Made by a program: the position numbers and the translations under genes. A DNA stretch of 64,000 nt, from positions 806,001 to 870,000 of the forward strand of contig NZ_CP019343.1 of NCBI RefSeq assembly GCF_002117105.1, in the 5' to 3' direction. The notes under the pieces are model-generated. The model was not told the DNA's origin and did no database searches. It saw only the letters and a program-made list of their open reading frames with translations. Source of the stretch: Oceanicoccus sagamiensis (GTDB lineage Bacteria; Pseudomonadota; Gammaproteobacteria; Pseudomonadales; Dasaniaceae). This document shows, in pieces, positions 37,482 through 46,056 of this stretch (position 1 is its first letter; each line of letters begins with the position of its first letter).

Positions 37482-38726
37482 ATGGCAAACGTTACCACCC
37501 CCCTAACCAATACCGAAGTTAAGCAATCAAAGCCCAAAGACAAGGAATACAACCTTGCTGATGGAGGAGGGTTAGCCCTCAGAGTTAAGCCCATCGGCTC
37601 CAAACTCTGGCTTTTCAACTACACCCACCCACAGACTAGAAAGCGAGCCAATATAAGCTTAGGCGTCTACCCCGCTGTAAGCCTGGCAGCAGCCAGAAAA
37701 TTAGCAGGTGAATACAGAGAGCTACTGACCCAAAAAATCGACCCCAAAAGCCAGAGGGACGCATCAGCACTAGCTGAGCAAGAAGCCCACAGCAGAACAC
37801 TGAAGCATGTCGCAGAGCAATGGTTTGATGTGAAAAAAACCACAGTGACCCCCAATTATAGCGAAGATATATGGCGCTCTTTAGAGCTGCATATTTTCCC
37901 AAAACTTGGTAAAAAACCTATCCACAACTTAACTGCCCCTGATGCTATCCATACATTAAAACCGCTTGCCGCCAAAGGCAGCCTGGAAACCGTCAAGCGC
38001 TTAGGCCAACGTTTAAACGAAATAATGACCTACGCAGTCAATACCGGACAAATTGCCGCAAACCCATTGGCAGGTATCAAGAGCGCATTTCAAGCACCAG
38101 AAAAAAACAATTTGCCCGCACTTATGCCGGATGAACTGCCAGAGCTAATGCGAGCATTGACAATCGGAAGTATAAAAATAACAACACGCTGCTTAATTGA
38201 GTGGCAACTTCACACAATGGTCAGACCATCAGAGGCTGCAGGCACTTGCTGGAATGAGATTGATTTTAATAAAGCCCTTTGGTTTATACCCGCAGAGCGA
38301 ATGAAAAAAAAGCGCCCACACACAGTTCCATTGTCACAGCAAGCAATAGCACTATTAGAAACCATGCGCCCCATCAGCGGTCATCGCGAACATGTTTTTC
38401 CAGCCGACAGAAACCCCAAAAGCCACATCCATCAACAAACAGCGAACATGGCGCTAAAACGAATGGGGTTTGGAGGACGGCTTGTTGCTCACGGAATGCG
38501 GTCAGTAGCCAGCACAACACTAAACGAAAAAGGCTTTGACGCCGATGTTATTGAAGCCGCATTAGCGCACGTAGACAGCAATGAAGTTCGAGCAGCATAC
38601 AACAGAGCTGAATACCTACAACGCCGAACTAAAATGATGGAATGGTGGAGCAGCCATATAGACCAAGCAGCGTCTGGCAATATGAGTCTGGCTGCTGGGA
38701 CTAAAACACTACGAAAGGTCAACTGA
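37482..38726 (+). CDS. Tyrosine-recombinase integrase, P4/DUF4102 type
   Basis: The 414-residue integrase has the N-terminal DUF4102 arm-binding domain (YNLADGGGLALRVKPIGSKLWLFNYTHPQTRKRANISLGVYPAVSLAAARKLA), a central SAM-like domain (RTLKHVAEQWFDVKKTTVTPNYSEDIWRSLELHIFPKLG) and the catalytic domain with the catalytic residues in MVRPSEA (Arg), HGMRSVAST (His, Arg), AHVDSNEVRAAYNRAEY (His, nucleophile Tyr). It lies 163 bases from the ssrA 3' end, the typical place for an integrase that uses tmRNA as attB. Its stop overlaps the next gene (TGATG). Confidence 0.95.
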   Translation: MANVTTPLTNTEVKQSKPKDKEYNLADGGGLALRVKPIGSKLWLFNYTHPQTRKRANISLGVYPAVSLAAARKLAGEYRELLTQKIDPKSQRDASALAEQEAHSRTLKHVAEQWFDVKKTTVTPNYSEDIWRSLELHIFPKLGKKPIHNLTAPDAIHTLKPLAAKGSLETVKRLGQRLNEIMTYAVNTGQIAANPLAGIKSAFQAPEKNNLPALMPDELPELMRALTIGSIKITTRCLIEWQLHTMVRPSEAAGTCWNEIDFNKALWFIPAERMKKKRPHTVPLSQQAIALLETMRPISGHREHVFPADRNPKSHIHQQTANMALKRMGFGGRLVAHGMRSVASTTLNEKGFDADVIEAALAHVDSNEVRAAYNRAEYLQRRTKMMEWWSSHIDQAASGNMSLAAGTKTLRKVN

Positions 38727-39346
38727 TGGAAGAAAAAAACATCAAAGCACAGTGGCTGGAGCATATAACGCTTAATAAAAATCAACAGAAAGCACTAGCC
38801 CAAATAATTAAAACGGAATTAGAAAGCGACCTTTTACTAAAATGTGAAAAAATGCTTATTAGCGCAGCGCAAGCGCAACAAGTGTACGGCTCAGAACAGT
38901 TAAACCCCAATCAAAAGAAAGCTAAAGAAAACCTACAATCTCTAGAGAGTTCGCTCAATCGGGCTATTAAAGCCTGCCAAGAAATGACTGATTTTGAACA
39001 AGAAATACTTAAACAAAGCTGCTTCTGGGCAAATGACAGTGATAAAAGCTTCACTCACATGACAGACGGCAAAGATCCTATATTAACCGACCCGATCAAC
39101 AAGTTACTTAAAGGTACAACTCACCGACTGGAAACCATGTCACCAGCAAGCAAGTCCAAACAGAAGTACAGCCGTAGTTTGGCAGAACTAGCCAATCAAT
39201 TTAACGAATTATTTCCGAAACATACCCCATCCCCTGAGCCAGAATCCTTATTCTCTCAATTGGTAGTTTTTTGGTTTGAAAACTACCTGGATCACCCTAT
39301 CGCCAATCCCAGACGGCATATCGAAAAAATACTTCCCGAGCACTAG
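38726..39346 (+). CDS. Hypothetical island protein coupled to the integrase
   Basis: The 206-residue protein overlaps the integrase stop by one base (TGATG), so it is translated with it. It is hydrophilic, Gln/Lys/Glu-rich and predicted mostly helical with no signal peptide or membrane segment; two Cys occur mid-protein. I recognise no family. Coupling suggests a role in integration, excision or island maintenance, which is inference only. Confidence 0.7.
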   Translation: MEEKNIKAQWLEHITLNKNQQKALAQIIKTELESDLLLKCEKMLISAAQAQQVYGSEQLNPNQKKAKENLQSLESSLNRAIKACQEMTDFEQEILKQSCFWANDSDKSFTHMTDGKDPILTDPINKLLKGTTHRLETMSPASKSKQKYSRSLAELANQFNELFPKHTPSPEPESLFSQLVVFWFENYLDHPIANPRRHIEKILPEH

Positions 39347-39449
39347 TTCACACCGACAACATAAAGAAAAATTTATTTATTCTGTCGTTATACCGGGAGA
39401 ATAACTATCTCTATTCTGAGCGCACACATATTCATTGGAGCGCACAAAC

Positions 39450-39719
39450 ATGGTTACGCATACTCAAATAAAAATATCCCGCCGCCCAGAAGTATTAAAT
39501 CGATTCGGTATCGGTAACACCTGCTTACACGATCGAATCAAAAAAGGACTAATACCACCCTCGATTTCTCTAGGAAGTAGATCGGTGGGCTGGCTAGAGC
39601 ATGAGTTGAACGCTGTTCTAGTTGCTATGGCAGCAAATAAAGGCGACCACTACATCAAAAAACTCATAGAAAATATGGTCACAGAACGATATGTTAAAGC
39701 GAAGGAGCTGATAAAATGA
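39450..39719 (+). CDS. AlpA-like excisionase/regulator
   Basis: From ATG at 39450 (TGGAG nine bases upstream) the product is 89 residues: ISRRPEVLNRFGIGNTCLHDRIKKGLIPPSISLGSRSVGWLEHELNAVLVAMAANKG. This is the AlpA/MerR-like helix-turn-helix, with the R.S.GWLEHEL segment typical of P4-island regulators that activate integrase or promote excision. The Leu replaced by C in 'NTCLHDRI' (usually S.ST.Y) is slightly unusual. Its stop overlaps the next start (ATGA). Confidence 0.85.
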   Translation: MVTHTQIKISRRPEVLNRFGIGNTCLHDRIKKGLIPPSISLGSRSVGWLEHELNAVLVAMAANKGDHYIKKLIENMVTERYVKAKELIK

Positions 39720-40510
39720 AATTATTGGAAAAAATTTATAGGGCTGGAGGTAGTGTTTACATCAATAACGGGGAGATAGTAATTATCAGCCCTAACAAAG
39801 AAAAAGTTAGCGGGAAGCCCCTTAAAAAAATATGGCTCAGGCTCGCCCGTGAAATTGCAGAAGTCACAGACATTCCGTGCTATAGAATGACTGACTATTC
39901 AACCAAACAACATCCTAACAGAGAGCTGGGAACCGTAAACCTTCGTTTTGATGAAATAGGCAACGGAGAAACGGTATATCGTAGCTACAATTGCGATATA
40001 CGTTACAAAAAAACAGGGAAAATTCGACCAAATAAACAGTTCACCGCAAAGAGCCACAGCAAATTTAGAAAATTATGCTCCTTACTCGACATACCTGAGC
40101 CGAGATCGCCTTCAGAATCATGGAAGTTGACCAGAAAGCTAAAATGGAAACTGGTCACCGGTGAAATCTATGAGCATATACCAGGTATTTTTCGCTTTGA
40201 AGATAACGAGATACTGCCTCTAAGAATCGATGAAGCTCAACTACGGATGCTAATAATGGAGGAAAACAGAGTGGGTAGCGCGATGTTTACGAGTAAAAGC
40301 CGGGGAGAAACTTTGGGGGAAAAGACTAAAGCAAATACACAGATAATGCAGCGTCGAGAGAAATCAAACCGCACGGGCTATAAACCACCCACAAACAACA
40401 AACCGCTAAACAATAACACACAAGACAATAGAGACAATATCAAAGAGGTAACAAGAATCCAGGGCTTAAGCAATAATGAATGGCTTTTGGAGTACGGTAG
40501 ACACGAGTAA
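39716..40510 (+). CDS. Hypothetical island protein (possible replication/DNA-binding function)
   Basis: The 264-residue protein is coupled to the AlpA-like gene by an ATGA overlap. It is basic and soluble, with a Lys/Arg-rich centre (RYKKTGKIRPNKQFTAKSHSKFRKLC) and a disordered Asn/Gln-rich tail (NNKPLNNNTQDN). P4-like islands often carry replication-type genes here, but I see no Walker or primase motif and do not recognise a family. Confidence 0.65.
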   Translation: MKLLEKIYRAGGSVYINNGEIVIISPNKEKVSGKPLKKIWLRLAREIAEVTDIPCYRMTDYSTKQHPNRELGTVNLRFDEIGNGETVYRSYNCDIRYKKTGKIRPNKQFTAKSHSKFRKLCSLLDIPEPRSPSESWKLTRKLKWKLVTGEIYEHIPGIFRFEDNEILPLRIDEAQLRMLIMEENRVGSAMFTSKSRGETLGEKTKANTQIMQRREKSNRTGYKPPTNNKPLNNNTQDNRDNIKEVTRIQGLSNNEWLLEYGRHE

Positions 40511-40565
40511 CTCGCCTCCACATCAAGTTAAAACCCTATAAAACCTGCCGTTAAGTGAGCGGCTT

Positions 40566-40967
40566 TTACTGTTGATAATATCTAAGTAGGTCAGACGAAT
40601 CTGCGGGGTAAAGTAATCGTCTAACTTCCTTTTGTATCTCCAACAGTTGTGACTGAGTGCAACTTTGACCATGATTCTTAAGAAAGCTCACCGAAGCTCT
40701 CGCCTTAGCACCAGCACCTGTAGCAAATGCCAGGCCCTTTTTATACTGAGCAACATCACAACCTGAAACAGGCTTTTTCCCCTCTCTCTGTGCAGACAGC
40801 ATTTCTTTCATAGCTGCTGATAGTCTTTTATTCTCCGCAGTTTTTTCGGCAAGTTGAGAGGATAACTGTTCAACTGTTATTTTCAACTTTCGGATTTCCT
40901 CTTTATCATTAGAAGAAGGAAATGATGACACTGAAAAAAACAGCAAAAATAAAGCAAAAAATTTCAT
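40566..40967 (-). CDS. Secreted coiled-coil two-cysteine protein, paralogue of the next gene (hxs operon)
   Basis: From the ATG at 40965-40967 (AAGGTG five bases upstream) the product has 133 residues. A signal peptide (MKFFALFLLFFSVSSFPSS) precedes a coiled coil (EEIRKLKITVEQLSSQLAEKTAENKRLSAAMKEMLSAQREG) and a C-terminal region with GCD and SCTQSQL, then LLRYYQQ. It is clearly homologous to the gene at 41016: both share TVEQLSxQLAEKxxENKRLxAA, GCD, SFLKxxGxxCTxxQL and LLxYY. The two Cys are conserved, so a disulphide or a modification site is possible. It is the last gene of the hxs operon, 48 bases after its paralogue. No family recognised. Confidence 0.72.
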   Translation of the reverse strand: MKFFALFLLFFSVSSFPSSNDKEEIRKLKITVEQLSSQLAEKTAENKRLSAAMKEMLSAQREGKKPVSGCDVAQYKKGLAFATGAGAKARASVSFLKNHGQSCTQSQLLEIQKEVRRLLYPADSSDLLRYYQQ

Positions 40968-41015
40968 ATATACACCTTGAAAGGACAAAATTACAGCCTC
41001 GATAATCGGAAATCT

Positions 41016-41396
41016 CTATAGAGATTTATAATATTCTAAAAGCCTACGGGCATCCGGAGACATATAGCTGTAACTCTTAGAAATAGTAATTAACTGCGTT
41101 TTTGTACACTTTTCACCTGATTTCTTCAAAAACGAAGTGATTGAATTATGGCCGTAAAAAGCGTAATTTTTAGCTAACAGGTCTAGATCACATCCCAGCG
41201 TTACTCTCTCCCCCCTTCTAGAAGATTCCATTGCCTCCTTCAATGCAGCGGTTAGTCTTTTATTTTCCAGTGATTTTTCAGCCAACTGTATCGAAAGCTG
41301 CTCGACTGTGGCTTCCAATCGAAGTATTTTTTCTTTCTCACTAGCAGATAAATCTAAGGACATAAAAAAAACAAAAAATAGAGAGAAAAACCTCAT
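41016..41396 (-). CDS. Secreted coiled-coil two-cysteine protein (hxs operon)
   Basis: The 126 residues comprise a signal peptide (MRFFSLFFVFFMSLDLSAS), a coiled coil (KEKILRLEATVEQLSIQLAEKSLENKRLTAALKEAMESSRRG) and a C-terminal part with GCDLDLLAKNYAFYG, SFLKKSGEKCTKTQL and RRLLEYYKSL. It overlaps the MauG-like gene by four bases (ATGA), so it is translated with that gene. It is paralogous to the protein at 40566. Export to the periplasm places it where HxsA and the MauG-like protein would act. I do not know it as a part of described hxs loci. Confidence 0.75.
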   Translation of the reverse strand: MRFFSLFFVFFMSLDLSASEKEKILRLEATVEQLSIQLAEKSLENKRLTAALKEAMESSRRGERVTLGCDLDLLAKNYAFYGHNSITSFLKKSGEKCTKTQLITISKSYSYMSPDARRLLEYYKSL

Positions 41397-42615
41397 ATGG
41401 CCTCCAAGAAACTAATTATGGACTTTAAATCATCATCTGAAAAAACCTCTATAGCCCTTAGCAATTCAGACCTAGCATCTAAATAACGTCCTAGACGGTA
41501 TCTGTCATTCCCCTCCATTAATTCAGGTTTATCTAAAAACAGCTGAACGGGGTTAACATGATGAACAACAACCGACTCTAGGGTAGAGAATACACCATTA
41601 TGTCCATATGGAGCAGTATCTTTGACAGCGATTAACGGCGGAGTTCGAAAAAGATAGAGATCATCGGCCTTATTAGTAACCCCTGCACGCCCCAGATCTC
41701 GAGTTCTTGTGTGTGGACCAAAATCCCCTTGTGGAACACCAATGCTATGGAATTTGAAATCGCTAAACAACGGAGGTGTATGACAAACTGCACAACGACC
41801 CTTACCGAAAAAAGCTACCGCACCCTTTTTTTCTATTGTAGAAAGCGCTCCTTTATCTCCTTTAAGGAAGCTCTGCCAGCGCGACGGCGGACAAGAGAAC
41901 TTTACAGCAATAAAATCTGCTAACGCATTTCCTATATCTGCCAACTCAAAGCTATCCTTGTCTACCCCTAACCTTTTAAGTGATGAAACCAAGTCTTTAT
42001 CTGCCCACACCCTATTTGAAATTGCACTGGATAACGCCTTATACTTATCTTGATAAAGCGAATCACCGACAGCCATCCTTAAATCATTATCCTCTAAAAC
42101 ACCGCTCTTCCCAAGAAACTCATCTCGCTCAGTGATCGGTAATATGGCTGCAATAGCGAGTGCAGAGTTAAACTTTGAGGATATTTCCACCCCAAACGGG
42201 CTATAAAAAAAATCTTGATTGGAATCAATTTTTCCATCCCAAAAAAATTTTTAAATTGAGGGTGACCGCGATTAAAAAGACTAAAAGCATTTCTCTGGAC
42301 CAAGATTCCACCACCAGAGTATAGCCGTTCTTCAGACTCACCCTCACCGCCAACACCAACTGCAATAGGTATACCATCAGAGAAACCAACCTCTTCTATA
42401 TGGCAGGTTTCACAAGACACATCCCTTTCACCAGAAAGCTCCTTGGACTTAAAAAACTTCTCTCCCAGAATAAATAACTTTCTATCTGCAACCTTCTCGC
42501 AAGCTTCAATAGAATACACTTCAATAATTTTTTCGAGCTTTCTATCCTCAGAAGTCTCCCCCCAAGAATCGATCGCCATAAAAAGCATCAACAAACATAA
42601 AACAGAAACTTTCAC
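41393..42615 (-). pseudogene. His-Xaa-Ser system-associated MauG-like di-heme protein, broken by a frameshift
   Basis: Two overlapping frames (42094-42615 and 41393-42190) together form one MauG/cytochrome c peroxidase-like protein of about 407 residues. The first holds a signal peptide, heme motif 1 (CETCH, Cys 68) and VQRNAFSLFNRGHPQFKNFF; the second holds SKFNSALAIAAILPI, heme motif 2 (CAVCH), APYGHNGVFSTLESVVVHH. Between them a run of seven T on the coding strand (42241-42247) would, with one more T, read NFFWDGK, the family's FFWDG text. So one base is missing, from real loss, a sequencing error, or slippage. The start is GTG at 42613-42615, directly after the previous stop. MauG-like enzymes make quinone-type protein modifications by oxidation. 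Confidence 0.85.
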
Positions 42616-42972
42616 TTATCGCTCCCTAAACCGATGAGACTCCGTAAACTCACTAGCCGGACGCTGGTAAATTTCAAGGGATTTCAAACCCAACCAAGAC
42701 AAATACGTTTCAGGAAGCCCAGATAAGAGCATAATCTTCCTGACCTTGTCATACTCATGACAATCCATCAAATGGATCTCTTGGGCTTTTCTCTCTAACT
42801 CATCTCTTTCATCGCCATACCAGGCCGACTCCATAGCAATATCGCAATCCACCACCAGCCCCATATAAGATTTACTATAGATGGCAGCAGTAGCAAGAGG
42901 CAGAATTACTTCTTTAGCTATCCATAAAAAGCAAAAAAGTATTATTATTGTCCTAAATATTTTTTCGACCAT
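42616..42972 (-). CDS. TIGR03982-like His-Xaa-Ser system membrane protein
   Basis: The 118-residue protein has one N-terminal hydrophobic helix (IFRTIIILFCFLWIAKEVILPLATAAIYS) followed by a soluble, acidic part (LVVDCDIAMESAWYGDERDELERKAQEIHLMDCHEYDKVRKIMLLSGLPETYLSWLGL). Place, length and the C-D-x-A-M...MDCHEYD...RK text fit the small TIGR03982 family recorded as part of His-Xaa-Ser loci. Two Cys lie in the soluble part. It is probably anchored in the inner membrane facing the periplasm. Its start overlaps the hxsA stop by one base. Confidence 0.72.
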   Translation of the reverse strand: MVEKIFRTIIILFCFLWIAKEVILPLATAAIYSKSYMGLVVDCDIAMESAWYGDERDELERKAQEIHLMDCHEYDKVRKIMLLSGLPETYLSWLGLKSLEIYQRPASEFTESHRFRER

Positions 42973-43559
42973 TATTTTACTATTATTCCGAATGCATTAA
43001 GCGTATCTTTATCCAAGTATCCACCTCGCTTCAAACCGCGCTTAATTTTATAGATATCAATAGCATCCCGTGTTTTAGGCCCCATAATACCGTCCATGGG
43101 TCCCTCGTAGTCCCCCTCCAGCATGAGCTGCAATTGAACTCTCTTTATAATCTCCGCCCTAGCTTTAGGATCATTAGCAAGCGAAGGAGCATCTGGGACT
43201 GCTGGCTTATAGGTATCCTTAGGCTTTGATTGCTGCCCCAAAGGATCAGAGTCCTTTTTCCTTGTTACGGGCGGAGAATAATTCGGAGCTGGAGCTGGAG
43301 TATAACTGGGGGACGGAGCTGGCCGACCAGACCCGCCACTACTAGACCGGTGGGAGCCATGCGACGAATGCGACCGATGACTACCATGAGCAGCAAGGTA
43401 AATTGGTATCTTCCCAGTATTGACTTGTGAATCAAAGGTCAGGTCATCAAATGAGGAGTCCTTATAATCTTCTGTTTGAGCGTCCTCACTTGAAGCCAAA
43501 GAACTAATAGCAAAAGCAGCAGAAATACTAGAAGCTAAGTTTTTCATTACCTTTTTCAT
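42972..43559 (-). CDS. hxsA: His-Xaa-Ser repeat protein HxsA, presumed modification substrate
   Basis: The 195-residue protein has a signal-like N-terminus (MKKVMKNLASSISAAFAISSLASS), then at residues 58-72 five consecutive His-Xaa-Ser triplets, HGSHRSHSSHGSHRS, followed by a Ser/Gly/Pro-rich linker and a C-terminal peptidoglycan-binding domain (AEIIKRVQLQLMLEGDYEGPMDGIMGPKTRDAIDIYKIKRGL, residues about 138-185). The HxS region is the likely target of the two radical SAM enzymes HxsB and HxsC. The PG-binding domain would fix the modified protein to the cell wall. The start overlaps the hxsC stop by four bases. Confidence 0.93.
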   Translation of the reverse strand: MKKVMKNLASSISAAFAISSLASSEDAQTEDYKDSSFDDLTFDSQVNTGKIPIYLAAHGSHRSHSSHGSHRSSSGGSGRPAPSPSYTPAPAPNYSPPVTRKKDSDPLGQQSKPKDTYKPAVPDAPSLANDPKARAEIIKRVQLQLMLEGDYEGPMDGIMGPKTRDAIDIYKIKRGLKRGGYLDKDTLNAFGIIVK

Positions 43560-44662
43560 AAATATGGTCTCGGTTTATCCAAATGCCGCCCTTGAGCAGA
43601 ATAAAAAAACCCACAGCAATCATCCTTTATAGAACATGAGTTACACAAACTTGGAAAATAATTCTTCCAGTCAGAAATACTTTTATTTGCATACTTATGA
43701 GCAATAGGTGGAAGGTGACATAAAGGGTAATTAAATAATGCTAATGACGTCTTATGCAGTTCACAACTAGAGATCACAGCATCTAACTGTTCTTTTTGCT
43801 TATCTGCCGGAACAAATAGATCGTCATATCTGTTTTTAGCCCAGCCGGCCGGCTCAAGCTGCATCAACGCTATGACAGGATTAACCGCTCTAAATTTAGC
43901 CCGAATTAAATCAACTATTAATGGGATTTTCTCGTAATTATATCTATTAACAACAAGACGTATCTCCAATTCAAACCCTGAGAATGCCAAATTCAACAAC
44001 CCTTTAACGGTTTCTTCGAAGGAACCAGGAACACCTGTAATCTTGTCATGCAACTCTGGAGAATCTCCATGCAAAGGTATACCAAATACAACTTTTTTTG
44101 AGGCGCCAATCCCTTGTATTTCTTTTACTTTCTTTTCATCAGAAAAAACTCTGCCATGCGAAAGTATATGATAATCTTTATCAGGGTTGGACAAAAATGT
44201 ATTTTTAAGAAAAAGAACAAAGTCATCCCAAAAATAGGTAGGCTCGCCACCCGTAATTCCAAATATCCCCTGCTGATCAAAAGCAGATAAAGCAAGCAGG
44301 ACTTGATCATAAAATTGTCCTGTAGGCTTTGGCGGTTGCGAACAAAAAATACATTTATTATTACAGTCCTCAGTCACTAACAATGTATGCTGCCTTGCCG
44401 CTGAAGAAAGAATAACCCTTATATTGCTGGACTTGTAATTAACTTCTAAAATATCCCCCTCATTAACTATACTTAAAAGCTCCCTTGAAAAGAATGAATT
44501 ACCAACTGATCTAGTTGTAGTAAAACGATCTCCACCGCCGTGTACAATTTCTGATATATCACACGATACAACAGGGTTTTCGCCACCTGAAAACCTGTAA
44601 ATCCCTGGCTTTATTACTCCTGAATCAATTATCGCTTTATCAGGCCTTATCGTTTCAACCAT
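43556..44662 (-). CDS. hxsC: His-Xaa-Ser system radical SAM maturase HxsC
   Basis: The 368-residue protein has the radical SAM cluster motif CNNKCIFC (Cys 100, 104, 107), GITGGEPTYFWDDF for SAM binding, and a C-terminal Cys cluster (LCNSCSIKDDCCGFF) that may hold an auxiliary Fe-S centre. An N-terminal segment of about 95 residues precedes the barrel, as is typical for HxsC. It overlaps hxsB by 16 bases and hxsA by four, showing strong coupling. It works in the cytoplasm, presumably on the HxsA repeat before export. Confidence 0.93.
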   Translation of the reverse strand: MVETIRPDKAIIDSGVIKPGIYRFSGGENPVVSCDISEIVHGGGDRFTTTRSVGNSFFSRELLSIVNEGDILEVNYKSSNIRVILSSAARQHTLLVTEDCNNKCIFCSQPPKPTGQFYDQVLLALSAFDQQGIFGITGGEPTYFWDDFVLFLKNTFLSNPDKDYHILSHGRVFSDEKKVKEIQGIGASKKVVFGIPLHGDSPELHDKITGVPGSFEETVKGLLNLAFSGFELEIRLVVNRYNYEKIPLIVDLIRAKFRAVNPVIALMQLEPAGWAKNRYDDLFVPADKQKEQLDAVISSCELHKTSLALFNYPLCHLPPIAHKYANKSISDWKNYFPSLCNSCSIKDDCCGFFYSAQGRHLDKPRPYL

Positions 44663-46056
44663 GACACCACCATTTTATTAGTGATTTCTCCATTGCCAAT
44701 TTTTTTTATCAAAATATCATAAATATCAGTGATATGATGACAATAACCCGAATTTGGCTTAAGGCCAACAAAATCACCTTGTGACGCGAGGTGATGCACA
44801 GGGTCAGAACCACAAAATGGCATATAAGCACATGTATCACAGAGAGGTGAACATTCAGAAAAAGAGCTAGAGATTAACCCCTCATGCCCTTCAATGTTAT
44901 TCTCCAACAACTCACTACCACTAATTCTAGCCAATGGTAGCAATGGGTTTTTTGTTGATTCAAATAGCATTCTGGCCTCGTCAGAGCCAAAAATATTTCC
45001 ATCATAATTCACTATACAAGCACTTAATGCATAACCAGAAGGGCTCTGCATATCTACGTGCACATTAAGCTCTGGCGAGTAAAGATTAGAAAGATACAAC
45101 CCGATGCCTTCATCAAAAAAAACCTCACCCCGCTGAAAGCTTTTTACGATCTCATCAATATATGCCTCTAAAAAATCGCTATATTCTTTACGGGAGTAGC
45201 CAATTAATTTTTTTGTTACCGTAGCAAAACCATAATTTGCTATTGGCCTTGAATATATTCTTCGTATCCCAAGATCACTACATGCTGAAATAATTTTCCT
45301 TGGACCTAATTCGATAATTTCCCGAGTAATTGTACTCACAAAACCAACATTCTTTGAAAGATTAGCATCTGACAGCCTTTTAAGCTGCTGTTTGAATCTT
45401 TCAAAGGAATCAAATAGCCTAGACTTCCTTATTTTACTATGAACGCTAGGAATACCATCAAAGGATACCGACAAGCTAACATTTTCAGTATGCATCCACT
45501 CTAGAAAGTCATCTGACATATCAGGGCCTAGCGCAGAAGCAATAACCACATCAAACCCATGTCCCCTAAGAACACGCAACTCTTTTACCAAGTCAATAAT
45601 AAAACGAGGCCTTAATAAAGGTTCTCCCCCCTGAATTTCTAATTTAAAAGCAGGGGCCGCAATTTTATCAATAGCCTGGGCAATTTGCGCTGGTTTCATC
45701 TCCAACTCATGATCAACAGATGATAAAGGGGCCCTGCTAACCTGACAGTATGCACAATCATGATCACACCTAAGTGTTGGCACCACCATTATCAAGCTAG
45801 GTCGAAATAAACCTTTAGAGAACTTTGCCGTGAGATTTAGCTCAGCGGCCTTAGAAAAACTTAAAGCCTCTGTATCACTTTCGGAATAGAAACCCTTCGC
45901 TGCAAGTTCATTTAACTGGCCACCCTTCAGAGAGCTGGACACTAACGCATACAGCTCCTCCCTACTCTTCAGAATTGACCACTCGCCCAGAAGGTTAGAT
46001 ATAAAGACCTTATCAGTGGAGGGTATATCCCTAAAAAAAAACGGATTAATCATCAT
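44647..46056 (-). CDS. hxsB: His-Xaa-Ser system radical SAM maturase HxsB
   Basis: The 469-residue protein has the motif CDHDCAYC (Cys 97, 101, 104), the SAM-binding KLEIQGGEPLLRP, and a SPASM-like C-terminus with spaced Cys (ACIVNYDGNIFGSDEARML, ECSPLCDTCAYMPFCGSDPVHHL). That end resembles the anSME/PqqE-type peptide-modifying enzymes. It overlaps hxsD by 11 bases and hxsC by 16. It probably introduces a carbon-based modification into HxsA; the chemistry is not known. Confidence 0.94.
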   Translation of the reverse strand: MMINPFFFRDIPSTDKVFISNLLGEWSILKSREELYALVSSSLKGGQLNELAAKGFYSESDTEALSFSKAAELNLTAKFSKGLFRPSLIMVVPTLRCDHDCAYCQVSRAPLSSVDHELEMKPAQIAQAIDKIAAPAFKLEIQGGEPLLRPRFIIDLVKELRVLRGHGFDVVIASALGPDMSDDFLEWMHTENVSLSVSFDGIPSVHSKIRKSRLFDSFERFKQQLKRLSDANLSKNVGFVSTITREIIELGPRKIISACSDLGIRRIYSRPIANYGFATVTKKLIGYSRKEYSDFLEAYIDEIVKSFQRGEVFFDEGIGLYLSNLYSPELNVHVDMQSPSGYALSACIVNYDGNIFGSDEARMLFESTKNPLLPLARISGSELLENNIEGHEGLISSSFSECSPLCDTCAYMPFCGSDPVHHLASQGDFVGLKPNSGYCHHITDIYDILIKKIGNGEITNKMVVSWLKR

